DNA from: RGIG4079 sp045576735
Lineage (GTDB): Bacteria > Bacteroidota > Bacteroidia > Bacteroidales > Muribaculaceae
DNA: 64,000 nt
Reading direction: 5' to 3'
NCBI GenBank assembly: GCA_045576735.1
Contig: JAZNGZ010000074.1
Coordinates: forward strand, 1 to 64,000
Position numbers and translations under genes: made by a program
Notes under the pieces: model-generated
Told to the model about the DNA's origin: nothing
Database searches by the model: none
What the model saw: only the letters and a program-made list of their open reading frames with translations
Part shown: piece by piece, positions 26,604 through 35,597 of the stretch
Position numbering within the stretch: the stretch's first letter is position 1
Layout: each line of letters begins with the position of its first letter

Positions 26604-29003
26604 ATGAGATTGTCAGAGTTAAATCCGGGAGAATCGGGTGTTATCGTGAAGATTTTAGGTCACGGCGCATTCCGCAAGCGAGTGATTGAAATGGGTTTTG
26701 TGAAAGGGCGCAAAATCACATCACTCATGAGCGCACCGTTGAAAGATCCCGTGAAGTATACTCTCATGGGCTATGAAGTGTCGTTACGATTAAGTGAAGC
26801 CAATCTTGTTGAGATTATTCCCATTGCCGATGCCGATAAAATTGACGATATAGCCCACTTGAATGTTATCGATGAAACCGATGAGTTTTCAAAGGAATAT
26901 AGCGGTTTGCGTCACACTATCAACATTGCATTAATAGGCAATCCTAATTGCGGTAAAACATCTCTATTTAACATTGCAGCAGGAACACATGAGCATGTGG
27001 GAAACTATAGCGGTGTAACGGTTGATGCCAAGAAAGGTAAATTTGAATATGGCGGCTACAAATTTAATATTGTAGACTTACCGGGCACCTATTCTCTGTC
27101 GGCATATTCCCCCGAGGAATTATATGTTCGCAAGTATTTAAAGGAAGAAATACCCGACATAATAATAAATGTTGTAGACGGCTCTAACCTTGAACGCAAT
27201 CTATATCTCACCACTGAGTTAATCGATATGGACCGTAGTATGGTTATTGCTCTCAACATGTATGACGAGTTAAATAAATCGGGGGTATCACTTGACTATG
27301 AAATGTTGGGGAATATGATTGGTGTTCCTATCGTCCCCACCGTATCCACATCGGGGAAAGGTATAGAGGAATTGTTTGAAAAAGCGATTGAAGTGTACGA
27401 AGGTCGAAATGAGACGGTAAGACACATCCATGTAAGCCTTGGCAACGATATAGAACAAAGTGTAAAGGTTCTCAAAGACGAAATCAAGAAAGACCACAAA
27501 ATCGAACAGCAATTCTCACCTCGCTATTTAGCAATAAAGTTGCTTGAACAAGATAGCGAAGTGGAAACTCTGCTTAAAGTATCTCCCGAATATGAGAGAC
27601 TGATTTCATTACGTGACAGAGAATTGAAGCGTATTGAAATGCTCCGCGGGGAAGATGTCACATCACTCATTGCAAATCAAAAATATGGATTCATTGCAGG
27701 GGCGTTGGCCGAAACAAAGACCGAAAATGAAAACGACATTACACGCAAGACGCAAATGATTGATGCTCTTGTCACAAATCGATTGTTTGGTTTTCCTTTG
27801 TTCCTGCTCATAATGTTTTGTATATTTTGGGCTACATTTGAAGTAGGCTCATACCCCATGCAGTGGATTGATGCCGGTGTAGGTTGGTTGTCGTCATGGG
27901 TAGACACTCTAATGTCGCCGGGGCCACTAAAAGATTTAATAAAAGATGGTGTGATAGGCGGTGTTGGTGGGGTTATAGTATTCTTACCAAACATCTTGAT
28001 TCTATACTTCTTTATCTCATTTATGGAAGATTCGGGATATATGGCTCGAGCTGCTTTCATCATGGACAAACTGATGCATCGCATAGGTCTTCATGGCAAA
28101 TCGTTCATTCCCTTGGTGATGGGATTTGGCTGCAATGTCCCTGCCATAATCGCATCACGTTCAATCGAGAGCCGTAGCAGTAGACTGATTACGATATTAA
28201 TAAATCCATTTATGTCGTGTTCAGCTAGGTTGCCTATATATGTATTACTTGTTTCGACATTTTTTAAAGAGAATGCAGCTATTGCATTCTTTTCCATGTA
28301 TTTCTTAGGCATAACCGTTGCCGTTATAACGGCAAAGATACTACGGCGTTTCCATTTCAAGGCCGATGAAACACCTTTTGTGATGGAGTTGCCCCCCTAC
28401 CGACTACCTTCGTTTAAAATGTCGATTAGCCACACTTGGAGCAAAGGACAACAGTATCTCAAAAAAATGGGTGGCATAATTTTGTTTGCAAGCATAATTG
28501 TGTGGGCTTTAAACTATTTTCCCTTACACAATGACGTAGCGGAACAAAATATGAACCAAGTAAAAGATGAAGCAACTATAAATCTTCAAACCGACTCCTA
28601 TCTCGAAATGATGGGTAAAGCAATAAATCCGGTGATGGAACCCCTTGGTTTTCATTGGCGTGCATCAGTAGCTGCCCTTGCAGGATTGCCGGCTAAAGAA
28701 ATCGTAGTATCAACAATGGGAGTCCTATACTCTGATTATAGTGTTGAAAACGATGCTGAAGAGTCTAGCTTGTCAGCACGCATCACAGCGCCATCACCAA
28801 CAACAGGTGAACCTGATTTTAACCACGCATCGGCATTGAGTTTTATGGTGTTTATATTGTTATATTGCCCATGTATAGCCTCTATCACTGCGATTGTGAA
28901 AGAATCGGAAAGTTGGAAATATGGCATTTTTGCCGTGTTATACAACACTATAGTGGCATGGGTAGCAGCTTTTGCAATATATCAGATTGCATCATTATTC
29001 TAA
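26604..29003 (+). CDS. feoB: Ferrous iron transporter FeoAB (FeoA fused to FeoB)
   Basis: GTP-driven Fe(II) importer of the inner membrane. Residues 1-75 are a FeoA (SH3-like) domain, normally a separate protein (MRLSELNPGESGVIVKI, VIEMGF, EVSLRLSEANLVEI). The G domain starts near 106: G1 GNPNCGKTS at 112-120, G3 DLPGTYSLS and G4 NMYD. From about 395 the membrane part follows, with the gate motifs GFGCNVPAI and SCSARLPIYVLL and a second copy region near AGLPAKEIVVSTMGV. The total of 799 residues fits FeoA-FeoB fusions of Bacteroidetes. Its stop overlaps the end of the convergent mutS2 gene by 9 bases. Confidence 0.95.
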   Translation: MRLSELNPGESGVIVKILGHGAFRKRVIEMGFVKGRKITSLMSAPLKDPVKYTLMGYEVSLRLSEANLVEIIPIADADKIDDIAHLNVIDETDEFSKEYSGLRHTINIALIGNPNCGKTSLFNIAAGTHEHVGNYSGVTVDAKKGKFEYGGYKFNIVDLPGTYSLSAYSPEELYVRKYLKEEIPDIIINVVDGSNLERNLYLTTELIDMDRSMVIALNMYDELNKSGVSLDYEMLGNMIGVPIVPTVSTSGKGIEELFEKAIEVYEGRNETVRHIHVSLGNDIEQSVKVLKDEIKKDHKIEQQFSPRYLAIKLLEQDSEVETLLKVSPEYERLISLRDRELKRIEMLRGEDVTSLIANQKYGFIAGALAETKTENENDITRKTQMIDALVTNRLFGFPLFLLIMFCIFWATFEVGSYPMQWIDAGVGWLSSWVDTLMSPGPLKDLIKDGVIGGVGGVIVFLPNILILYFFISFMEDSGYMARAAFIMDKLMHRIGLHGKSFIPLVMGFGCNVPAIIASRSIESRSSRLITILINPFMSCSARLPIYVLLVSTFFKENAAIAFFSMYFLGITVAVITAKILRRFHFKADETPFVMELPPYRLPSFKMSISHTWSKGQQYLKKMGGIILFASIIVWALNYFPLHNDVAEQNMNQVKDEATINLQTDSYLEMMGKAINPVMEPLGFHWRASVAALAGLPAKEIVVSTMGVLYSDYSVENDAEESSLSARITAPSPTTGEPDFNHASALSFMVFILLYCPCIASITAIVKESESWKYGIFAVLYNTIVAWVAAFAIYQIASLF

Positions 29004-31448
29004 TGTCACAACAGTGATTCCTGCTCCACCCATCTGCACGTGTTCGTCTCGATATGATTTTACACCATTAACCGAGTCAAGGTATTGACGCAAGTATTGA
29101 CGCAAAGCACCGGTTCCCGTTCCATGAAGTATTCTTACCTGTTTTGCATTAAACTGAATGGCATCGTCAATGAAATATGTAATAGCTTGAACCGCCTCAT
29201 CGACACGCATACCACGAACATCAATCTCTTGTTTAAAATTTAGTTGACGATCACGTAATTTATCGGTAGTTGATGCACTAATAAATGAAGCTTTCTTTGC
29301 ACCTGATTGGGGTTGAGCAATAGTGCGTTTTAATCTATCAACTTTAACTGTGGTTTTCAACATACCAAATGCGACAAGGGCATTCTTACCATTTATCTCC
29401 ATTACAGTGCCAACAGTAGATTGTCCATCCATCTTCACATTATCACCCACAGCAATGGGTTCTGACATACTTCTGACTGGTTGTTGAGTTTTTTTCTTTT
29501 TACTCTTAGGCACTTTTTTAAGAAGAGGATGTTCTACTTTGGTATCATCATCTTTTGACAATTGTTTTTTCTCCTCTTGAAGACGTCGACGAGCTTCGAT
29601 AGTACGTTCTTTTTCGGCTTGAGCGCGTTTTATTTCATGAATAGTTCGTTCGATTGAAGCATTACTGCTATCGAGAATTCTTTTTGCCTCATCACGAGCC
29701 TCGCTAATTATTTCACGACGTTTCTCACGTAATTGAGCTGCTTCACTTTCATATTTTTCGAGCAAAAGTTCTAACTTTTTCTCTTTCTGACGAATTGATG
29801 TGCGCTTATTTTCCCAATAACGTTTATCACGTGTAATGTCGAGTAAATATTTGTCAAGATTGATGTAATCGCTTCCAACAATCTCCTCGGCATTGGCAAT
29901 AATTTCACTTGGGAGACCAATTTTGCGTGCAATTTCAACAGCGAATGAGCTACCCGGATTTCCAATCGATAATTTAAACTGAGGTTGCATCAAATGACGG
30001 TCATAAAGCATAGAGCCATTGATGAGACCTGGGGTATCTTCAGCAAAATGCTTAAGATTTTGATAGTGTGTTGTGATAACACCCCACATTTCTTTATCAT
30101 TAAAGACTTTCAAGATTGCTTGTGCTATAGCTCCTCCAATTTGTGGTTCGGTTCCTCCTCCAAATTCATCGATTAGAACCAATGAAGATTTACGACCTTT
30201 GGCCACAAAATGCTTCATATTCTTAAGATGAGAGCTATATGTACTCAAATCATCTTCCAGTGATTGGTCATCACCTATATCTATAAAAATGTCATCAAAA
30301 ATGCCGATATGAGAATTTTCATATAATGGGGGCAACAAACCACACTGAGCCATATATTGAACCGTACCCACAGTTTTAAGACACACCGACTTACCCCCGG
30401 CATTGGGTCCCGAGATTATTAAAAGTCGACTTTCAGGAGTAAGTTTGATGTCGAGCGGAACAATTTCTTTTCCCTGACGCGCAAGAGTGTGAAGCAAAAC
30501 AGGATGACATGCATGATACCACTCCACTTCTGGGTCGTCACTTAGCGATGGTAATTCTCCTCCAACATCTAACGCAAACAATGCCTTGGCATGAATAAAG
30601 TCAAATTCGCCCAATACTGAATAACTAACAAGCATTTCATCGATATGAGGGCGCATTTCATCAGCTATAGATGTGAGAATGCGAGTGATTTCACGACGTT
30701 CATCCATCTGCAACTCACGCACGCGATTATTTGCCTCTACAATCTCAGCGGGCTCAATAAAAACTGTTTTACCCGATGCCGATTCATCATGAACTATACC
30801 ATTAATTTTTCGCTTATACATAGGCGAAACAGGGATAACCAATCTTCCATCACGAACCGATGGCGTAGTATCACTATCGATAAATCCCTCTTTTGTTGCG
30901 CGAGAAATTACACGTCGCATTGCCGCATTTATTGTTCCATTCATTGATAGCAAGGCTTTGCGAATTTCGGCCAACTCGGGCGAAGCATTATCTTTGACAT
31001 TACCAAACTTATCTACAACACGATCGATTATTGAAACAATAAATGGAAACGAAATCAAAGTGAGTGACAATTGATTGAGTTCGGGATAAGGGCTTACACC
31101 TTCTTCATTACATTGTTTTGCAAAGAAATTTGAAATCGCGGTAATAGAAGCAAGAGATTGTCGTATTCGCAACAAATCAGTAGCAGGAATAAATGAACCA
31201 GGCACCCTAAGATTGCGCAATTGACTATTAACATCATAAACATTCTCTAAAGGAAAGGTTTCATCACTTGCTATAATTGACTTCATCTCACTGGTAGAGG
31301 TCAATTGACGCTTTACAACATCAAAATCAGTAGAAAACATCATCTTTTGACAATATTCACTACCAAGAGTGGAGCAACAATGTGCAGAAACCATATCACG
31401 CACCGAGGCAAATCCTATTTTTTTCTCAAAACTATCGGGATAAATCAT
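28995..31448 (-). CDS. mutS2: Endonuclease MutS2 with Smr domain
   Basis: MutS-family ATPase with a C-terminal nuclease. In other bacteria MutS2 suppresses recombination or rescues collided ribosomes. It lacks the mismatch-recognition domain of MutS. The ATPase carries Walker A GPNAGGKSV from residue 347, and VLIDEFGGGTEP is the Walker B region. A long charged coiled coil follows at about 515-640, then a KOW-like segment. The Smr domain covers the last 80 residues (DVRGMRVDEAV, then the HGTGTGALR motif). It is 817 residues long. The gene converges on feoB with overlapping ends. A probable promoter (CAAAGTTA at 31457-31464, minus-strand TAACTTTG) lies just before the start. Confidence 0.95.
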   Translation of the reverse strand: MIYPDSFEKKIGFASVRDMVSAHCCSTLGSEYCQKMMFSTDFDVVKRQLTSTSEMKSIIASDETFPLENVYDVNSQLRNLRVPGSFIPATDLLRIRQSLASITAISNFFAKQCNEEGVSPYPELNQLSLTLISFPFIVSIIDRVVDKFGNVKDNASPELAEIRKALLSMNGTINAAMRRVISRATKEGFIDSDTTPSVRDGRLVIPVSPMYKRKINGIVHDESASGKTVFIEPAEIVEANNRVRELQMDERREITRILTSIADEMRPHIDEMLVSYSVLGEFDFIHAKALFALDVGGELPSLSDDPEVEWYHACHPVLLHTLARQGKEIVPLDIKLTPESRLLIISGPNAGGKSVCLKTVGTVQYMAQCGLLPPLYENSHIGIFDDIFIDIGDDQSLEDDLSTYSSHLKNMKHFVAKGRKSSLVLIDEFGGGTEPQIGGAIAQAILKVFNDKEMWGVITTHYQNLKHFAEDTPGLINGSMLYDRHLMQPQFKLSIGNPGSSFAVEIARKIGLPSEIIANAEEIVGSDYINLDKYLLDITRDKRYWENKRTSIRQKEKKLELLLEKYESEAAQLREKRREIISEARDEAKRILDSSNASIERTIHEIKRAQAEKERTIEARRRLQEEKKQLSKDDDTKVEHPLLKKVPKSKKKKTQQPVRSMSEPIAVGDNVKMDGQSTVGTVMEINGKNALVAFGMLKTTVKVDRLKRTIAQPQSGAKKASFISASTTDKLRDRQLNFKQEIDVRGMRVDEAVQAITYFIDDAIQFNAKQVRILHGTGTGALRQYLRQYLDSVNGVKSYRDEHVQMGGAGITVVTLE

Positions 31449-31456
31449 ACTGGTTG

Positions 31457-31485
31457 CAAAGTTAACACAAATAAACCATAATCAA
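31457..31485 (-). promoter_or_regulatory. Probable mutS2 promoter
   Basis: On the minus strand this is TAACTTTG (31457-31464) with a TTG 18 bases further upstream (31483-31485). The spacer is slightly short, and the -7 box is only 9 bases from the ATG, so the leader would be very short or absent. Confidence 0.5.
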
Positions 31486-31645
31486 CCACTATAAATCTAC
31501 TTAAATTTAAATAAAGGTGTTAATCACATGGAACACAACTCATAAACAAAAATTATATTTTAACATTAACATTTTAATGAATAAAACATAACATGATTAT
31601 ATAGTTAATATTTGTGGAATTTATGATTTATCTAATTTTTATTTC

Positions 31646-31653
31646 TATTTTTG
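31646..31653 (+). promoter_or_regulatory. -7 box of the Fib_succ_major lipoprotein gene
   Basis: TATTTTTG matches TAnnTTTG, 67 bases before the ATG at 31721. No -33 box is seen at 19-20 bases. The rest of the gap 31449-31720 is AT-rich without a recognisable gene. Confidence 0.45.
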
Positions 31654-31720
31654 CATCGAGTAAATATAATATTACTTAAATGTAAATATTTTGAGAAGAC
31701 AATAACTAAAGTTTTTTAAC

Positions 31721-32365
31721 ATGAAAAAATTGTATTACATCTTTACACTAGTTACACTTGTTGCCATCGGTATTAACTTAGCATCATGTGGCGGAAACAA
31801 GTCAGAAACGCCTAAAGACACCAAAATTGAAATCACATCAGGAACTGAAATTGATTTGGGGCTGCCAAGCGGTAACATTTGGGCATCATGTAATGTTGGA
31901 GCTGATTCACCCGAAAAATATGGCGACCATTTCGCATGGGGCGAAGTTGAAAAAAAAGATAGTTTCCCAAGAAAAGGATACAAACACTTAGGAACATTGA
32001 TTGGCAACGATATTAGTGGCACCGAATACGATGTAGCAACAAAAGTGCTAGGAGATGCGTGGAAAATGCCTAACCAAAATGACTTCAAAGAGTTAGTCGA
32101 TAACTGCAAATGGGAATGGATTACATATAATGGTGCTAATGGTTTCAAATTAACCGGACCAAACGGCAATAGTATTTTTTTACCGGCAACAGGCTATTGT
32201 GACCCCTTATTATGCAATCAAGAGATAAATGGTTTTTACTGGAGTTCAACTGATGATAATGGCTTTAACGCAATATCTCTTATTATTTCAAAAGGAAAGA
32301 CTAAAATAGACAAAGAATTAAGGTATCATGGTCAAACAATCCGTGCAATAAAAGCAACAAAATAG
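31721..32365 (+). CDS. Lipoprotein with Fibrobacter succinogenes major paralogous domain
   Basis: Surface or periplasmic lipoprotein of 214 residues. Residues 1-22 are a lipoprotein signal (LASC lipobox, then GGNKSE). The mature part is the Fib_succ_major domain: EIDLGLPSGNIWASCNVGADSPEKYGDHFAWGE near the start, WKMPNQNDFKELVDNC in the middle, and LPATGY...GFYWSSTDDN...IRAIKAT at the end. This domain is widespread in exported Bacteroidetes proteins and resembles C-type-lectin-like surface domains, but its ligand is unknown. It is a single gene closed by a strong terminator. Confidence 0.85.
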   Translation: MKKLYYIFTLVTLVAIGINLASCGGNKSETPKDTKIEITSGTEIDLGLPSGNIWASCNVGADSPEKYGDHFAWGEVEKKDSFPRKGYKHLGTLIGNDISGTEYDVATKVLGDAWKMPNQNDFKELVDNCKWEWITYNGANGFKLTGPNGNSIFLPATGYCDPLLCNQEINGFYWSSTDDNGFNAISLIISKGKTKIDKELRYHGQTIRAIKATK

Positions 32366-32405
32366 ACTGAATTTTCCTCAAAAGAAACAAAAAACGATAA
32401 AAACA

Positions 32406-32450
32406 AATAACCTCAAATGCTTTCATAACATTTGAGGTTATTTTATTTTT
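32406..32450 (+). terminator. Terminator of the Fib_succ_major lipoprotein gene
   Basis: A perfect 14-bp stem, AATAACCTCAAATG with CATTTGAGGTTATT, is followed by a T run. Confidence 0.85.
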
Positions 32451-32553
32451 GTAGAGAACAAACAGACAATATTAATATACTTAAACGCAAAATAAGAAAT
32501 TTGTTTTTTTGCGAAAAAATGGTAATTAGCTTTTATTTTATGTGGTTTTGCAT

Positions 32554-32561
32554 TAACTTTG
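32554..32561 (+). promoter_or_regulatory. -7 box of the aminotransferase operon
   Basis: TAACTTTG is an exact TAnnTTTG match, 52 bases before the ATG at 32614. No TTG is found at the ideal -33 distance. Confidence 0.55.
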
Positions 32562-32613
32562 CAAATTGGTAGCAAACGCTACATTTATTTTAGAATAAAA
32601 ACGTTTTTATAAA

Positions 32614-33813
32614 ATGCCTAGTATATCACAACGTGGGCAGATAATGCCTGCATCACCAATTCGCAAACTGGTGCCTCTATCAAATGCAGCAAAGGCACGA
32701 GGTGTGAAAGTGTATCATCTAAATATCGGACAACCCGACCTACCTTCCCCCCAAGAAGGTCTTGAGGCGTTGAAACATATAGAACGCACAACATTAGAAT
32801 ATAGCCCATCAGAAGGATTACTTTCTCTTCGACAAAAGTTAGCTACATATTACAAACGTTTTAATATCGAAGTTGACGTTGATGACATCATCGTTACCAC
32901 AGGTGGTAGCGAAGCTGTGTTATTTGCATTCATGGCATGCCTTGACCCCGGTGATGAAATTATTGTTCCCGAACCTGCATATGCCAACTATATGGCTTTC
33001 GCAATTTCGGCAGGAGCCAAGATTGTAACTGTGCCTTCAAGCATTGATGAAGGGTTTGCGCTTCCTCCTGTAGAAAAGTTTGAAGCGTTAATCACACCTC
33101 GTACTAAAGGGATATTGATTTGCAACCCCAACAACCCTACCGGCTATCTCTATACACAAAAAGAGATGAACCAAATACGCGATATTGTAAAAAAATATGA
33201 CCTCTTCTTATTCTCAGATGAGGTTTATCGCGAATTTTGCTACACCGGTGCACCATATATTTCAGCATTCCACCTTCCCGGAATAGAAGAACAAGTTGTA
33301 TTGATTGACTCTGTATCAAAGCGATATAGCGAATGTGGCATTCGTATTGGCGCAATCATCACCAAACACAAAGAGCTAAAGAAAAACGTGATGAAATTTT
33401 GCCAAGCACGCTTGAGCCCACCTTTACTAGGTCAAATCGTGGCAGAAGCATCTATCGACGCCAGCACCGATTATATGTTAATGACATATAACGAATATGT
33501 CGAACGTCGAAAATATTTAATTGATGGATTAAATAAGATACCAGGGTGTTACTCCCCTATTCCTATGGGAGCGTTTTACACCGTTGTGTCACTACCAGTT
33601 GATGATGCAGATAAGTTTTGTGAATGGTGTCTACGCGAATTTGAATATGAAGGTCAAACTGTGTTCATGGCTCCTGCATCAGGGTTTTATACCAGCGAGG
33701 GAGTTGGACGCAACGAAGTTCGTGTTGCATATGTATTAAAAAAAGAAGACCTTGCCAAAGCTCTAAAAGTACTTGCTGAGGCATTAAAAGTATATCCGGG
33801 TCGTACTATATAA
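32614..33813 (+). CDS. Class I/II PLP-dependent aminotransferase (aspartate/aromatic type)
   Basis: Fold type I pyridoxal-phosphate enzyme that transfers amino groups between amino and keto acids. Key features: TTGGSEAVLFAF for the phosphate-binding loop, NPNNPTG at 171-177, SDEVY with D202, and SVSKRYSECGIRIG with K236 as the PLP lysine. It is 399 residues long. It belongs to the AspC/AlaT-like subgroup, but the amino acid substrate cannot be named from sequence. Its TAA shares one base with the ATG of the permease gene, so the two are translated in a coupled way. Confidence 0.88.
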   Translation: MPSISQRGQIMPASPIRKLVPLSNAAKARGVKVYHLNIGQPDLPSPQEGLEALKHIERTTLEYSPSEGLLSLRQKLATYYKRFNIEVDVDDIIVTTGGSEAVLFAFMACLDPGDEIIVPEPAYANYMAFAISAGAKIVTVPSSIDEGFALPPVEKFEALITPRTKGILICNPNNPTGYLYTQKEMNQIRDIVKKYDLFLFSDEVYREFCYTGAPYISAFHLPGIEEQVVLIDSVSKRYSECGIRIGAIITKHKELKKNVMKFCQARLSPPLLGQIVAEASIDASTDYMLMTYNEYVERRKYLIDGLNKIPGCYSPIPMGAFYTVVSLPVDDADKFCEWCLREFEYEGQTVFMAPASGFYTSEGVGRNEVRVAYVLKKEDLAKALKVLAEALKVYPGRTI

Positions 33814-35072
33814 TGAATATAGCATTATTTATAGCTCGCAAGCTGCAACTCAAAGGTAGCAAACGCCACACAAGTTCATCGAGTTCTATTATTGCAGTCT
33901 CAGGTGTTGCCATCGCAATTTTTGTAATGGTGTTGACATTATGTGTTGTACACGGATTTAAGAATGAGATAAAAGACAAAGTTTGTGGATTTGATTCACA
34001 AATAACAATAAATCCGCCAATGACAGTTCGTGACAGTAGTGACCTATCAATAAAACTCAATGACACACTACGCCACATCATAAATACGTCTTTAAATGAT
34101 AGCGCAAAATACACCATATCATTAACCGTTGACCAACCCGGTGTAATGAAAACAGAAGACAATTTTGCAGGATTAATATTTAAAGGCATAGATGCAAATA
34201 GCAATCTATCCTTCATAAATAGCAATCTCATAGAAGGAGTGATACCCGATTACAGCAACGACAGCTGCAAAAACAAAATTGTCATATCAAGTAACACAGC
34301 CTCCTCACTTGACATTAAAATAGGTGATAAAATTAACACCTATTTTTTCACCGATAACAATATTCGGGCTCGCAAATTTGAGATTTCAGGGATTTACAAT
34401 AGCAACTTTGGCGAATATGACAAGATTATAGCCTACGCATCTCTTCCAACACTTCAACGTATTGCACGCCTCGACTCACTAAGTGGCACATCGATAACAA
34501 TCAATAATCTAAACAATGATGACATAACCAATCTATCTATATCATTACATAGTGCGATAAATGAAGCAACATATACCGGAAAGCTCGAAAAATTATATTA
34601 CATCGACAACGTTCTTCATACTGGAGCTATGTATTTTAACTGGCTTGATTTGCTTGACACGAATGTGATTGTAATATTAGCACTTATGGGCTGTGTTGCA
34701 GGATTCACATTAATTTCATGTTTGTTCATCATAATACTGGAAAGAGTTAAAACAATTGGATTACTAAAAGCATTAGGAGCGACTAACACTCAAGTGCGAC
34801 ATGTATTTATACACATGGCTCAACGATTAGTGTTGAGAGGTATGCTTATAGGTAATCTATTATCAATCTCATTTTTGTTATTACAACAAAAATATCATCT
34901 CATTCCTTTAAATCCCGAGGCATATTATCTAAATCATGTTCCGGTAGAAATAAATTGGACACATATTATATTATTAAACGTAGCAGTAATTGCAATTGCA
35001 AGTTTAATATTGATTCTCCCATCATATCTAGTGTCACGAATAAGCCCGGCTCAAACAATGAGATATGAATAA
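33813..35072 (+). CDS. FtsX-like ABC transporter permease (LolC/LolE type)
   Basis: Inner-membrane permease of the FtsX/MacB superfamily, 419 residues. One transmembrane helix near the N-terminus (SIIAVSGVAIAIFVMVLTLCVVHGF) is followed by a MacB-like periplasmic domain at about 55-275. Three helices at the C-terminal end follow (NVIVILALMGCVAGFTLISCLFIIILE, a central one, and IILLNVAVIAIASLILILPSYLV), with the family motif KTIGLLKALGATNTQVRHVF between them. LolC/E proteins extract lipoproteins for the outer membrane, which suits a lipoprotein-rich organism. No ATPase partner gene is adjacent. The start overlaps the aminotransferase stop. Confidence 0.85.
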   Translation: MNIALFIARKLQLKGSKRHTSSSSSIIAVSGVAIAIFVMVLTLCVVHGFKNEIKDKVCGFDSQITINPPMTVRDSSDLSIKLNDTLRHIINTSLNDSAKYTISLTVDQPGVMKTEDNFAGLIFKGIDANSNLSFINSNLIEGVIPDYSNDSCKNKIVISSNTASSLDIKIGDKINTYFFTDNNIRARKFEISGIYNSNFGEYDKIIAYASLPTLQRIARLDSLSGTSITINNLNNDDITNLSISLHSAINEATYTGKLEKLYYIDNVLHTGAMYFNWLDLLDTNVIVILALMGCVAGFTLISCLFIIILERVKTIGLLKALGATNTQVRHVFIHMAQRLVLRGMLIGNLLSISFLLLQQKYHLIPLNPEAYYLNHVPVEINWTHIILLNVAVIAIASLILILPSYLVSRISPAQTMRYE

Positions 35073-35169
35073 ATTAAAAAAATTGACCTTTTTGGCACAT
35101 TATTTGTTGTAAAAGTAGTATAAACATTAACTTTAATTAAACGAGAATACGAGAATAGTGAAATTTGAC

Positions 35170-35177
35170 TACTTTTG
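35170..35177 (+). promoter_or_regulatory. -7 box of the rsfS-ftsH operon
   Basis: TACTTTTG matches TAnnTTTG, 28 bases before the rsfS ATG. Confidence 0.55.
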
Positions 35178-35205
35178 CACTAAATAACAATAGAAATAAC
35201 AAAAA

Positions 35206-35565
35206 ATGACAGAAACTGCAAATATAACACAATTAATAACCGAAGGAATACAAGAACGCAAAGGTCGAGGAATATCAATTGTCGACCTTAGCCATATTGA
35301 ATCAGCGGCATCTCAACGATTTATTATATGCGAAGGCTCTTCAACTATGCAAGTTAGTGCTATAGCCGATAGTATAAGAGAGTATCTCCATGAACAAGCA
35401 GGAATTAAACCATATAACTATGATGGCTATCAAAATTCACAATGGATTGTGATTGATTATGGAGAAACGCTTGTTCACGTATTCCTACCCGAGTATCGTC
35501 AGCTATACAACTTAGAAGAGTTATGGAATGACGCTAAAATTACTCATATCCCCGACTTAGATTAA
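35206..35565 (+). CDS. rsfS: Ribosome silencing factor RsfS
   Basis: Small factor that binds ribosomal protein L14 and blocks subunit joining, lowering translation in starvation. The 119 residues cover the whole family: GISIVDLSHIESAASQRFIICEGSS near residue 22, a central VSAIADSIREYL helix, and the signature WIVIDYGETLVHVFLPEYRQLYNLEELW. It lies 32 bases before ftsH, an order common in Bacteroidetes. Confidence 0.95.
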   Translation: MTETANITQLITEGIQERKGRGISIVDLSHIESAASQRFIICEGSSTMQVSAIADSIREYLHEQAGIKPYNYDGYQNSQWIVIDYGETLVHVFLPEYRQLYNLEELWNDAKITHIPDLD

Positions 35566-35597
35566 ACTCTTTCTTAATTTATAATAACATATAAAAT

